DNA of 64,000 nt from Amycolatopsis sp. MtRt-6 (GTDB lineage: Bacteria; Actinomycetota; Actinomycetes; Mycobacteriales; Pseudonocardiaceae), in the NCBI RefSeq assembly GCF_017308975.1, contig NZ_JADWPD010000047.1, positions 1-64,000 on the forward strand, in the 5' to 3' direction. Under the pieces are notes generated by a model. The model was not told the DNA's origin. It did no database searches and worked only from the letters and a program-made list of their open reading frames with translations. Positions 9,654 through 17,880 of the stretch are shown piece after piece (positions within the stretch are counted from its first letter, which is position 1; every line of letters starts with the position of its first letter). The position numbers and the translations under genes were made by a program.

Positions 9654-10055
9654 GGCCGTCAGGATACGTGCCGGGCCCGGCCACCCCGGACACTGGGCCA
9701 CCGAAGCCGGACACCCCGCGGCCGCTGTGACCGAGCCGACATTCGAGGCCCGGCCGGAGCGCCCCAATGTGGCCTTCGGTGCGCTCAACGCACCCAAGGT
9801 GGCCTTCGGTGCGCTCAACGCACCCAAGGGTGGCCTTCGGTGCGCTCAACGCACCCAAGGTGACCTTGGGGCGCTTGGGTGGCGAGCTTGTGGACAACCC
9901 GGGGTGCGCTCGGGGCGCGCGGGCCGGAATTGTCGGTGGGCGCGAGTAACGTTGAAACCGGGGGTCCCCCAAGAGGGCGGGGCACCCGGCGGTGCCCGGC
10001 GAGGCGCCCGAAAATCGGTCGCCTTCCTCCCGGGGTCGGCTTACCGTCGAGAATC
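9654..10055. other. 402-bp divergent intergenic region, purL to ABC exporter
   Basis: This gap separates the divergent purL and ABC exporter starts. Its main content is the tandem 30-bp repeat at 9771-9861. The remainder should hold both promoters, but I could not identify convincing -10/-35 boxes. Short frames on both strands cross it because of high GC. None has a credible start with a ribosome binding site. Confidence 0.6.
9771..9861. repeat. Three tandem copies of a 30-bp hairpin-forming repeat
   Basis: Near-identical units begin at 9771, 9801 and 9832. Each contains GGTGCGCTCAACGCACC, a 6-bp stem (GGTGCG/CGCACC) with a CTCAA loop, which extends to about 10 bp through flanking CCTT/AAGG apart from one C-C mismatch. 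A degenerate fourth unit follows. The region is upstream of both purL and the ABC exporter. The units are contiguous with no spacers, so this is not a CRISPR array. It resembles a dispersed intergenic palindromic element, and its role is unknown. Confidence 0.85.
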
Positions 10056-11690
10056 GTGCTTTCCGCCACGTACCCCTTTCCGCCGCTGCGGCTGCCCGCG
10101 CGGCCGACCGCGAGCCGCTTCCTGCTCGCCGTGTTCCGAGCCCGGCTCGGCTCGGTGCTCGGCGCGGCCGCGATCGGTGTCGTCTGGGCGCTGCCCGGTG
10201 CGCTGCTGCCGCTGGTCGTCGGCCAGGGCATCGGCGCCATCGGCGCGCACGACGGCGCGGCCGTCTGGCGCTGGGCGCTGGCTGCGGCCGTGCTAGGACT
10301 CGTCCAGACGGTCTTCGGGACCTGGCTGCACTTCCTCAACTACGGCCTGTGGCTGCACGGCGCCGGAACCACCCAGCGGACCGTGTCCGCCCACACCACG
10401 CGCGTCGGCGCCGGGCTGCGCGAGCAGACCACCACCGGGAACCTCGTCGCCGTCTCCACGACGGACGTCAACCACATCGGCAACACCGTCGAGATGACCG
10501 GCCGCGCGGTCGGCTCGCTGCTGGCGTTCGTCGTGGTCGCGGTGTGGCTGGTCTCGACGTCGCCGCTGCTCGGCGTGGTCGCGCTGGTCGGCGTGCCGGT
10601 CGCCGTGCTCGGCATCGGACCGCTGCTCGCACCGCTGCAGAAACGCAAGGCGAAGCAGCGCGAGAAGCGCGGGGACGTCAACGCGCTCGGCGCCGACATC
10701 GTGTCCGGCCTGCGGATCCTGCGCGGCATCGGCGGCGAGCGGCGGTTCTTCGCCCGCTTCCGCGAGACGAGCCAGCGGGTGCGGCAGGCCGGCGTCGAGG
10801 TCGGCAAGGCCGAGGCGTGGCTGGCCGCGGCGGAGGTCGCGCTGCCCGGCCTGGTCACCGTGGTGATCACCTGGCTCGGCGCGCGGCTGGCCGTGGCCGG
10901 CTCGATCGGCATCGGGCAGCTGGTGGCCTTCTACGGCGTTTCGGCCTTCCTCATCTGGCCGGTCAACGCCGCGACGGAGGCCGTCGGCTCGATCACCTCC
11001 GGACTGGTCGCGTCGCGGAAGGTGGTGACGCTGCTGGCGATCCGCCCGAAGCTCGCGGACCCGGAGACGCCGGTGCCGCTGCCCGAGGGCCCGCTGGAAC
11101 TGGTGGACACCGAGTCCGGGGTCCGGGTCGCGCCGGGCCGGCTGACGGTCGTCGACTTCGGGGCCGGCGGCGAAGCGGTGGCCGACCGGCTGGCGCGGTT
11201 CGCCGATCCGGCCGAGGGCGAAGAAGTGCTGGTCGGCGGGGTCCGGGCGGACCACGTCGCGCTCGCGGAGCTGCGGCGGCGGATCGTCTACGCGCACAAC
11301 CAGGACATCTGGTTCTCGGGCGTGCTGCGCGAACAGCTGGCGCCGGCGCGGCCGGGCGGCGTCAGCATCACCGAAGCGCTGTATGCGGCCGACGCCGACG
11401 ACATCGTCGACGCGCTGCCCAACGGCGTCGACGAGGTGATCGGCGAGCGCGGCCGCGAGGTGTCGGGCGGCCAGCGGCAACGGCTGAACCTGGCCCGCGC
11501 GCTGGCGACCGACGCCGACGTGCTGGTGCTCGACGAGCCGACGTCGGCGGTGGACGCGCACACGGAGGCCCGCATCACCGAACGCGTCGCCGAGCTGCGG
11601 CGCGGCCGGACCACGGTGGTGTTCAGCCAGAGTCCTTTGTGGACACATGTAGCGGACGAGGTCTTCACGGCGAAGGCGGTGACAGTATGA
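10056..11690 (+). CDS. ABC exporter half-transporter with degenerate Walker A
   Basis: This 544-residue subunit has an N-terminal membrane domain of six helices (about 20-310) and a C-terminal ATPase domain. The ATPase keeps the ABC signature VSGGQRQRLNLARAL (469-483) and Walker B VLVLDEPTSAVD with the catalytic glutamate. Walker A, however, is replaced by VVDFGAGGEA (about 365-374), which lacks the lysine. The H-loop histidine is also absent (FSQSPL at about 523-528). It should pair with the next gene product, which supplies the missing parts. The stop overlaps the next start by four bases (ATGA). GTG 10056 has only a weak ribosome binding site. The substrate cannot be predicted. Confidence 0.88.
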   Translation: MLSATYPFPPLRLPARPTASRFLLAVFRARLGSVLGAAAIGVVWALPGALLPLVVGQGIGAIGAHDGAAVWRWALAAAVLGLVQTVFGTWLHFLNYGLWLHGAGTTQRTVSAHTTRVGAGLREQTTTGNLVAVSTTDVNHIGNTVEMTGRAVGSLLAFVVVAVWLVSTSPLLGVVALVGVPVAVLGIGPLLAPLQKRKAKQREKRGDVNALGADIVSGLRILRGIGGERRFFARFRETSQRVRQAGVEVGKAEAWLAAAEVALPGLVTVVITWLGARLAVAGSIGIGQLVAFYGVSAFLIWPVNAATEAVGSITSGLVASRKVVTLLAIRPKLADPETPVPLPEGPLELVDTESGVRVAPGRLTVVDFGAGGEAVADRLARFADPAEGEEVLVGGVRADHVALAELRRRIVYAHNQDIWFSGVLREQLAPARPGGVSITEALYAADADDIVDALPNGVDEVIGERGREVSGGQRQRLNLARALATDADVLVLDEPTSAVDAHTEARITERVAELRRGRTTVVFSQSPLWTHVADEVFTAKAVTV

Positions 11691-13432
11691 AGCGGCTGCC
11701 CACGGCGGCCCGGCGGGACGTCCGCCGCTGGGCCTGGCAGACGGCGAAGGCCCACAAACGCGAGTTCGGCCTGCTGCTCGGCTCGCTGGCCGTGGCCACG
11801 CTGATCGGGCTGGCCGGGCCCCAGCTGCTCGGCGCGCTGGTCGACGACGTCGCGGCCGGCACCACGACCGGGCACGTCGACGTGCTGGCGGCGGTGTTCG
11901 TCGGCATCCTGCTGCTGCAGGCGGTGGCGCGGAAGATCGCGCGGATGCGCGGCGCGGTGTTCGGCGAGCTGGTGCTGGCCGAGACCCGCGAGGAGTTCGT
12001 CGGCACGGCGTTGCAGCTGCCGCTCGGCACGGTCGAGGCGGCGGGCACCGGCGACCTGCTCAGCCGGGCCACCACCGACCTCGGCCGGATCGACCACGCG
12101 GCACGGTTCGCCGTGCCGCAGATCCTGGTCGCGGCGGTGACCGTGGTGTTCACGATCGTCGCGATGATCGTGACGTCGCCGCTGCTGTCGCTGGGCCTGC
12201 TGGTCGCGCTGCCGCTGCTGGTGCCCGTGAACGTCTGGTACCAGCGGCGGATCCCGGCGGCCATGCAGTGGATGCTCGACCGCTGGGCCGACCTGACCAC
12301 CAGCGTCCACGAGACCGCGGAGGGCGCGCGCACGACCGAGGCGCTCGGGCTGACCGAGCGGCGGATCGACGCCGCGTACGACGCGCTGGACCAGAGCATC
12401 TACGGCGAACGCCGGATGCGGGCGCTGCAGCTGCGGTGGCTACCGTCGCTGGAGATCAGCTACGTGCTGCCGCTCGCGGTGATGCTGCTGCTCGGCCTGC
12501 TCGCATACGCACAGGGCTGGGCCGGGCTCGGCGTGATCACCACGATGCTGCTGTACGTGCAGGGCATGGCGGCGCCGCTGAACGAGGCGCTGTTCTGGCT
12601 CGAGGACCTGCAGGTCGCGGCGGCCGCGGCCCGCCGGATCCTCGGCGTCCGGTCGGTCGCGGTCGAGGACGCGCCGAAGGTCGACGAGGTGCCGCGCGGG
12701 CGGGACATCGACGTCCACGACGTCCGGTTCAGCTACACCGCCGACCGCGAGGTGCTGCACGGCATCGACCTGCGGGTGCCGCGCGGCGAGCGGCTGGCGA
12801 TCGTCGGGCCGTCGGGCGCGGGCAAGTCGACGCTCGGCCGGCTGCTGGCCGGCATCGCGGCGCCGTCCGCGGGCTCGGTGCGCATCGGCGGGCAGGACGT
12901 CTCGGCCCTGGCCGACGACGTGCTGCGCGGCGAGGTGCTGCTGCTGACCCAGGAGCACCACGTGTTCTCCGGGACACTGCGGCAGAACCTGGCCCTGCCG
13001 GCCCGCCGGGCGGGTGGTGACTGGACGGACGACGAGCTGACGGCGGCGCTGGCGTCGGCGGGCGCGTCGGACTGGGTCGCCTCGCTCCCTGCCGGGCTGG
13101 ACACGAAGCTGGGCTCGGGCGAGCACCCGGTGCCGGCGGCGATCGCGCAGCAGCTGGCGCTGGCCCGCGTGGTGCTGGCGGACCCGCACACGCTGGTGCT
13201 CGACGAGGCGACGTCGCTGCTGGACACGGGCTCGGCCCGGGACCTGGAGCGGTCGCTGAACAGCGTGCTGGAAGGGCGGACGGTGATCGCGATCGCCCAC
13301 CGCCTGCACACGGCCGCGGCGGCCGACCGGGTCGCGGTGGTCGAGGGCGGCCGCATCACGGAGCTGGGCCCGCACGAAGAGCTGCTGTCGGCGGGCGGCT
13401 CGTACGCCCGGCTCGTGGCGGCGGCTTCGTAG
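11687..13432 (+). CDS. ABC exporter half-transporter with degenerate signature motif
   Basis: The 581-residue partner subunit has six membrane helices (about 25-310), then an ATPase domain with intact Walker A GPSGAGKST (374-382), Walker B TLVLDEATSLLD (502-513) and H-loop histidine (IAHRL, H538). The LSGGQ signature is replaced by GSGEHPVPAAIAQQ (476-489). With the preceding subunit, only one composite ATP site is complete: this protein's Walker A/B/H-loop facing the other's signature. This is the layout of asymmetric heterodimeric exporters such as the TM287/288 type. The four-base overlap enforces equal expression. It probably exports a drug, lipid or peptide. Confidence 0.9.
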   Translation: MKRLPTAARRDVRRWAWQTAKAHKREFGLLLGSLAVATLIGLAGPQLLGALVDDVAAGTTTGHVDVLAAVFVGILLLQAVARKIARMRGAVFGELVLAETREEFVGTALQLPLGTVEAAGTGDLLSRATTDLGRIDHAARFAVPQILVAAVTVVFTIVAMIVTSPLLSLGLLVALPLLVPVNVWYQRRIPAAMQWMLDRWADLTTSVHETAEGARTTEALGLTERRIDAAYDALDQSIYGERRMRALQLRWLPSLEISYVLPLAVMLLLGLLAYAQGWAGLGVITTMLLYVQGMAAPLNEALFWLEDLQVAAAAARRILGVRSVAVEDAPKVDEVPRGRDIDVHDVRFSYTADREVLHGIDLRVPRGERLAIVGPSGAGKSTLGRLLAGIAAPSAGSVRIGGQDVSALADDVLRGEVLLLTQEHHVFSGTLRQNLALPARRAGGDWTDDELTAALASAGASDWVASLPAGLDTKLGSGEHPVPAAIAQQLALARVVLADPHTLVLDEATSLLDTGSARDLERSLNSVLEGRTVIAIAHRLHTAAAADRVAVVEGGRITELGPHEELLSAGGSYARLVAAAS

Positions 13433-13462
13433 TCCGGAATGTCCGAAGTGCGCGACGTGTTG

Positions 13463-13494
13463 CTCCCCGGGTAGGCGACCTTCTACCTGGGGAG
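13463..13494 (+). promoter_or_regulatory. Hairpin that sequesters the ribosome binding site of the PPOX gene
   Basis: Arms at 13463-13474 and 13483-13494 pair over 12 bp, with one G-U wobble and an 8-base loop. The right arm contains GGGGAG (13489-13494), the Shine-Dalgarno sequence of the gene starting at 13499. In mRNA the stem would block initiation. It also sits 30 bases after the ABC exporter stop, so it could instead end that operon. Confidence 0.5.
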
Positions 13495-13498
13495 TGAC

Positions 13499-13927
13499 AT
13501 GTCGTCGTTCGTGATGACCGCGGCGGAACGCGAAGAGTTCCTGAGTGGCGCGCACGTGGGAGTGCTCGCGGTGGAGCGGTCCGGCCGGGCCCCGCTGGCC
13601 GTGCCGGTCTGGTACGACTACGAACCCGGCGGCGAGCTGCTGATCTGGATGGACCGCGACACGGTCAAGGACCGGTCGATCCGCGCGGCAGGCCGGTTCA
13701 GTTTGGTGGCCCAGGACGAGAACCCGCCGTACAAGTACGTGACGGCCGAGGGCCCGGTGGTGGCGAACGACGAGCCCCCGACGCGCGAGCAGGCACTACG
13801 CATCGCGAAGCGCTACTGGCCTTCCGACCAGGCGACGGCGTACGTCGACTCGGCGCTGGGCGAGAAGTCGGTGCTGGTCCGGATGCGCCCGGAGAAGTGG
13901 CTGTCGAACGACCAGAGCAAGAGCTGA
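13499..13927 (+). CDS. Pyridoxamine 5'-phosphate oxidase-family protein
   Basis: A 142-residue split-barrel flavin-binding protein of the PPOX family. Typical segments are FLSGAHVGVLAVERSGR, PLAVPVWYDYEPGGELLIW and the KDRSIRAAGRFSLVAQDENP core. Such actinobacterial proteins bind FMN or F420 and reduce small substrates; the exact cofactor and substrate cannot be told from sequence. GGGGAG lies four bases before the ATG and is buried in a hairpin, which suggests translational control. The gene lies downstream of the ABC exporter, but the hairpin may separate them. A strong convergent terminator follows. Confidence 0.85.
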   Translation: MSSFVMTAAEREEFLSGAHVGVLAVERSGRAPLAVPVWYDYEPGGELLIWMDRDTVKDRSIRAAGRFSLVAQDENPPYKYVTAEGPVVANDEPPTREQALRIAKRYWPSDQATAYVDSALGEKSVLVRMRPEKWLSNDQSKS

Positions 13928-13933
13928 CAAGAA

Positions 13934-13968
13934 CCGGGGCTGTGGACAACTGAAGTCCACAGCCCCGG
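13934..13968. terminator. Bidirectional hairpin terminator
   Basis: Perfect 14-bp arms at 13934-13947 and 13955-13968 enclose a 7-base loop. It lies seven bases after the stop of the PPOX gene and upstream of the purQ 3' end on the other strand, so it probably serves the rightward gene. Confidence 0.7.
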
Positions 13969-13983
13969 AACTGTCGGTGCGCG

Positions 13984-14002
13984 CCGGTAGCATGACTACC
14001 GG
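13984..14002. terminator. Short hairpin downstream of purQ
   Basis: CCGGTAG (13984-13990) and CTACCGG (13996-14002) form a 7-bp stem with a 5-base loop. It begins 16 bases beyond the purQ stop and probably ends the leftward purS-purQ transcript. Confidence 0.5.
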
Positions 14003-14018
14003 GGGGCGCGGCCCGACC

Positions 14019-14696
14019 TCAAGCCTTCACGAGCGCGTCCACCGCGCTGAAGAACATGCCGAGCCCGTCGTCCGACGGCCCGGTCAGCGCGTCGATCGCG
14101 TGCTCCGGGTGCGGCATCAGCCCGACGACCCGGCCGTTCTCGCTGCGGATCCCGGCGATGTCGTTGCGCGACCCGTTCGGGTTGCCGCCGACGTACCGGA
14201 ACACCACGCGGCCCTCGCCCTCGAGCTCGTCCAAAGTGGACTGCTCGGCCATGTAGCAGCCGTCGATGTTCTTCATCGGGATGAGGATCTCGGCGCCGGT
14301 GTCGTAGCGCGTGGTCCACGCCGTTTCGGTGTTCTCCACCCGCAGCCACTGGTCGCGGCAGATGAAGTGCAGGCCCTGGTTGCGGATCATCGCGCCCGGC
14401 AGCAGACCGGCCTCGCACAGGATCTGGAACCCGTTGCAGATGCCGAGCACCGGCATGCCCGCGCGCGCCGCCTCGATCACCGGCGTCATGACCGGCGCGA
14501 ACCGGGCGATCACGCCCGCGCGCAGGTAGTCACCATAGGAGAAGCCCCCGGGGACGACCACCGCGTCGACGTCACGCAGGTCCTCGTCCGCGTGCCACAG
14601 CGGCACGGCCTCGCCGCCGGCGTAGCGGACCGCGCGGGCCGCGTCGCCGTCGTCCAGCGTGCCGGGGAAGGTGATGACGCCGATGCGCGCGCTCAC
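14019..14696 (-). CDS. purQ: Phosphoribosylformylglycinamidine synthase I (glutaminase subunit)
   Basis: This 225-residue class I glutamine amidotransferase releases ammonia from glutamine for PurL in the fourth step of purine synthesis. The nucleophile is Cys87 in PVLGICNGFQIL, and the His/Glu pair lies in LMPHPEHA near residue 200. The GGFSYGDYLRAG oxyanion segment is typical of the family. The start is GTG 14696, which overlaps the purS stop by four bases (GTGA); the eight extra upstream codons of the open frame lie inside purS. purL, its obligate partner, is about 4.4 kb away, beyond the ABC exporter. A hairpin follows the stop. Confidence 0.96.
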   Translation of the reverse strand: MSARIGVITFPGTLDDGDAARAVRYAGGEAVPLWHADEDLRDVDAVVVPGGFSYGDYLRAGVIARFAPVMTPVIEAARAGMPVLGICNGFQILCEAGLLPGAMIRNQGLHFICRDQWLRVENTETAWTTRYDTGAEILIPMKNIDGCYMAEQSTLDELEGEGRVVFRYVGGNPNGSRNDIAGIRSENGRVVGLMPHPEHAIDALTGPSDDGLGMFFSAVDALVKA

Positions 14697-14932
14697 GCGT
14701 CCACCCGCGTGATCGTCCACTGCTCGATGACCGGGTTCGCGAGGAAGCCTTCGGCGATCTTCTCCAGCGTCGCGTCGTCGACCGTGTCGTCGACCTCGAT
14801 CTCGAAGTGCTTGCCCTGGCGGATCTCGGTGATCCCGGTGAACCCCAGGCGGCCGGCGGCGCCGAGCGCGGCCTGTCCCTGCGGGTCGAGGATTTCGGGC
14901 TTCGGCATGACGTCGACGACGACTCGGGCCAC
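14693..14932 (-). CDS. purS: Phosphoribosylformylglycinamidine synthase subunit PurS
   Basis: A 79-residue small subunit that bridges PurQ and small PurL and helps channel ammonia. Diagnostic features are VVVDVMPKPEILDPQGQA, RQGKHFEIEVDD and the C-terminal LANPVIEQWTI. The start is GTG 14932, because AAGGAG lies nine bases upstream (14942-14947). The longer frame upstream has no such signal. It overlaps purQ by four bases and is the first gene of this two-gene operon. Its promoter must lie in the 155 bases shared with the divergent GMC oxidoreductase gene. Confidence 0.95.
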   Translation of the reverse strand: MARVVVDVMPKPEILDPQGQAALGAAGRLGFTGITEIRQGKHFEIEVDDTVDDATLEKIAEGFLANPVIEQWTITRVDA

Positions 14933-15087
14933 GGCAGGCTGCTCCTTATTCACGCAGGTCGTGGGTACCCCGCGAGCATAGTTCACCCTCTCGACCCCCT
15001 GGCGGGGCCCACCGGGAAACCTAGACTGGCCCGGGGCGCGGCGCTGCGCCATGATGAGTCGTTGACACCTCGCCAACAGGAGGCACC

Positions 15088-16656
15088 GTGGCCGTCCAAG
15101 ACTCCTACGACTACGTCATCGTCGGCGCCGGCAGCGCGGGCTGCGTGCTGGCGAACCGGTTGACCGAAGACCCGGCGGCCCAGGTCCTGCTCCTCGAAGC
15201 GGGCGCGGCGGACACCGCGGACGAGATCCACATCCCGGCCGCGTTCGCGTCGCTGTTCAAGACCAAGTGGGACTGGAACTACGAGACGGTCGAGCAGAAG
15301 CACACGGGCAAGACGTCGTACTGGCCGCGCGGGAAGATGCTGGGCGGCTGTTCGTCGATCAACGCGATGATCTACATCCGCGGCAACCGCGCCGACTACG
15401 ACGGCTGGCGCGATTCACACGGCGCCGAGGGCTGGGGCTGGGACGATGTCCTCCCGTACTTCAAGCGCGCCGAGGGCAACCAGCGGCTCGGCGGGCCGCT
15501 GCACGGAACGGACGGGCCGCTGCACGTCGAGGACCGCCGGTTCACCCACGAACTTTCGCACGCCTGGGTCGATTCGGCCGTCGCGTGGGGACTCAAGCGC
15601 ACCGACGACTTCAACGGCGAGAGCCAGGAAGGCGCCGGCGTCTACCAGGTGACGTGCAAGAAGGGCCGCCGCTGGTCCACCGCGGACGCCTACCTGCGCC
15701 CGGCGCTTTCGCGGCCGAACCTGACCGTGAAAACGTGCTCGCCCGCCACCCGCGTCGTCTTCGAGGGCACCCGCGCGGTTGGCGTGTCCTATTTGGACAA
15801 CGGCGTGGAGCAGACAGTGCACGCGTCGGCCGAGGTCATTCTTTCGGGTGGTGCCGTCAACTCGCCGCAGTTGCTGATGGTGTCGGGCGTCGGCCCCGCC
15901 GAGCACCTGCGCGAACTCGGCATCGACGTCGTCGCCGCGCTGCCGGGCGTCGGCGAGAACCTGCACGACCACCCGGCGTGCGGGATCATCTGGTCGACCC
16001 GCGACACGACCGACCTGGTCGACGCGGCCTCGCTTTTCGGGTTGGCGCGCTACCAGCTTACGCGACGCGGCCCGTTGACGTCGAACATCGGCGAGGCGGG
16101 CGCGTTCTACCCGACCACGGACGGGCTGCCGGCGCCGGACATGCAGATCCACGTGGCGCCGACGTTGTTCTACGACAACGGTTTGCGCGAGCCGACGGTT
16201 CCCGGGTTCACGTCCGCGGCGACGCTGGTGGACGTCGCCAGCCGCGGCCGGCTGCGGCTGAAGTCCGCGAATCCGTTGTGGAAGCCGGAAATCGACCCGG
16301 CCTACTACGCCGAGCCGCGCGACATGGAGACGATGATCGCGGGCTTGCGGGCGTTGATCGAAATCGGGCAGGTGGGGCCGTTGCGGCGGTTCCTGGACAA
16401 GCCGTTCCTGCCGTTGCGGCACGACTTGAGTGATTCCGAGCTGGCGGAGCACATCCGGGAGAAGACGCAGACGCTCTATCACCCGGTCGGGACCTGCTCG
16501 ATCGGGTCGGTGGTCGATCCGCAGCTGCGGGTGCAGGGGGTGGAGGGACTGCGGGTGGCCGACGCGTCCGTGATGCCGGTGGTGCCGCGGGGGAACACCA
16601 ACGCGCCGACGATCATGGTGGCGGAGAAGGCGGCGGACCTGATTCGGGGGCGATGA
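15088..16656 (+). CDS. GMC-family FAD-dependent oxidoreductase
   Basis: The 522-residue cytosolic flavoprotein belongs to the glucose-methanol-choline family and resembles choline or alcohol dehydrogenases. The FAD-binding VGAGSAGCVLANRL lies at residues 12-25, and the GMC signature WPRGKMLGGCSSINAMIYIRG follows at about 78-98. The catalytic histidine is in YHPVGTC, and RGNTNAPTIMVAEKAADLI is the C-terminal FAD motif. GTG 15088 follows AGGAGG with ideal spacing. The gene is monocistronic and divergent from purS. No betaine aldehyde dehydrogenase or choline transporter is adjacent, so choline oxidation is only one possibility. The substrate is unknown. Confidence 0.9.
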   Translation: MAVQDSYDYVIVGAGSAGCVLANRLTEDPAAQVLLLEAGAADTADEIHIPAAFASLFKTKWDWNYETVEQKHTGKTSYWPRGKMLGGCSSINAMIYIRGNRADYDGWRDSHGAEGWGWDDVLPYFKRAEGNQRLGGPLHGTDGPLHVEDRRFTHELSHAWVDSAVAWGLKRTDDFNGESQEGAGVYQVTCKKGRRWSTADAYLRPALSRPNLTVKTCSPATRVVFEGTRAVGVSYLDNGVEQTVHASAEVILSGGAVNSPQLLMVSGVGPAEHLRELGIDVVAALPGVGENLHDHPACGIIWSTRDTTDLVDAASLFGLARYQLTRRGPLTSNIGEAGAFYPTTDGLPAPDMQIHVAPTLFYDNGLREPTVPGFTSAATLVDVASRGRLRLKSANPLWKPEIDPAYYAEPRDMETMIAGLRALIEIGQVGPLRRFLDKPFLPLRHDLSDSELAEHIREKTQTLYHPVGTCSIGSVVDPQLRVQGVEGLRVADASVMPVVPRGNTNAPTIMVAEKAADLIRGR

Positions 16657-16660
16657 GGGC

Positions 16661-16672
16661 GGGCCGCGGCCC
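16661..16672. terminator. GC-rich palindrome between convergent genes
   Basis: GGGCCGCGGCCC is a perfect 12-bp palindrome in the 28-base gap between the GMC oxidoreductase and the convergent MFS gene. It has no loop and no T-tract, so it is only a weak terminator candidate. Confidence 0.25.
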
Positions 16673-16684
16673 CCGGTATCCAGT

Positions 16685-17857
16685 TTAGCGGCGGGTACCG
16701 ACAGTTCCGCGGGTGCGGAGCCCGGCCACGGCGAGGACCGCCAAGGCCAGCAGCCAGAGCGTCGCCAGCGACAGCGGCATGCCCACGTGACCGAGCCAAT
16801 CGATCGCGACGCCGGAGTACGGGGGGCCGGCGATCCCGCCGAGCCCCCAGACGATGGCGAACGCCGTGTTGCCCAGCAGCAGGCCGGCACCTTCCAGCCC
16901 CGCACCCAGCATGGTGAGCGCCAGCGGGTACCCGGCGAAGGCCAGCCCGCCCCACACCGCGACCAGCGGCCAGAACACCCAGGGCACCCCCACCGCCCAG
17001 GGCAGCGCCAGCGCCCCGGCCGCGCCGGCGGACAGCGAAAGGACCAGCACCCTTCGAGGGCCGATCCGGTCCGCCAGCCGGCCAAGCGGGTACTGGAACA
17101 GGACCTGCCCGACGAGCAGGACCGTCAGCGACAGCGCGGCCGACCGCGGGGAAAGCCCTTCACCGAGCAAGTAACCGGGCAGGAACTGCAGCGTGACGCC
17201 GTCGAACACCGACACCGACACCACCGCCACCAGCAGCACCGACAGCCTGGCCAGCAGGCTCCGGACCGGAATCGCGCCGCTCGACACCATCCGCGGTACC
17301 CGGGCCCGCGCCGCCCACAGCGGCACCACCGCGAGCAGCGGGCAGGCGACGGCGACCGCGAGCGGGACCAGCGGATCGGTGCCGGCCACCGCCATGACGG
17401 CGGGCCCGACCGCGAATCCCAGCGCCATCACCGAGGTGTAGGCGGCGACCAGCTGTCCCCGTCGCGGCCCGGCAGTGGCCTCGCAGATCCACGTCTCGCC
17501 GAGGACGAACATCGTGACCGAGCAGGAGCCGACGGCGAACCGCACCACGAACCACAGCGCGAGGTCGTCGGAGGTCGCGAGGACGGCGAGCAGGACCGCG
17601 ATGGCGACCGAGGCGGTCACCATCGCCCGCCACGGCGAGACGACCCGCAGCAGGCGGGGGATCAGCGGTGCCGTCAGGACCATGCCCAGCGGGGTCATCG
17701 CGCCGTTCGCCCCGACGACGCCCCTCGGCAGGCCACGCTGTTCGAGCAGCAGCGCCAGCAGCGGGTAGGTGATACCGAGCGTGATTCCGAATACCGCGAT
17801 GACGACGATGGGCGCGGCCACCGCAGGGCTGGGGCGAGCGGGAGCCGAAATCGTCAT
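16685..17857 (-). CDS. MFS transporter
   Basis: The 390-residue protein has about 12 membrane helices in the major facilitator pattern. Motif A-like loops are present (GRLADRIGPRRVLVL between helices 8 and 9), as is an ETWICEATAGPRRGQLVAAY loop resembling YfkF/YcaD-type exporters. It probably exports small molecules, and the substrate is unknown. ATG 17857 has no good ribosome binding site of its own. It overlaps the stop of a tiny upstream frame (17854-17880) that does have AAGGAG, so it may be translated by coupling. The alternative start at 17908 would include that region in frame. The gene is convergent with the GMC oxidoreductase. Confidence 0.83.
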   Translation of the reverse strand: MTISAPARPSPAVAAPIVVIAVFGITLGITYPLLALLLEQRGLPRGVVGANGAMTPLGMVLTAPLIPRLLRVVSPWRAMVTASVAIAVLLAVLATSDDLALWFVVRFAVGSCSVTMFVLGETWICEATAGPRRGQLVAAYTSVMALGFAVGPAVMAVAGTDPLVPLAVAVACPLLAVVPLWAARARVPRMVSSGAIPVRSLLARLSVLLVAVVSVSVFDGVTLQFLPGYLLGEGLSPRSAALSLTVLLVGQVLFQYPLGRLADRIGPRRVLVLSLSAGAAGALALPWAVGVPWVFWPLVAVWGGLAFAGYPLALTMLGAGLEGAGLLLGNTAFAIVWGLGGIAGPPYSGVAIDWLGHVGMPLSLATLWLLALAVLAVAGLRTRGTVGTRR

Positions 17858-17880
17858 CGGCGGATGCGGGACGAGTTCAC
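17854..17880 (-). CDS. Possible 8-codon leader peptide coupled to the MFS gene
   Basis: GTG 17880 is preceded at six bases by AAGGAG (17887-17892), the best ribosome binding site in the region. The frame encodes VNSSRIRR (GTG read as Met) and stops with TGA, which overlaps the ATG of the MFS gene in an ATGA junction. This geometry suits translational coupling or attenuation. The alternative is that the MFS protein starts upstream in frame at 17908 and this is chance. Confidence 0.35.
   Translation of the reverse strand: MNSSRIRR

Noticed and set aside
9771..9861. CRISPR array
   Set aside because: Repeat units are contiguous with no unique spacers, each unit is itself a hairpin, and no cas genes are present.
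9992..11686. Open frame joined upstream of the second ABC subunit
   Set aside because: It is the out-of-frame shadow of the first ABC subunit. The second subunit starts at 11687 in an ATGA overlap.
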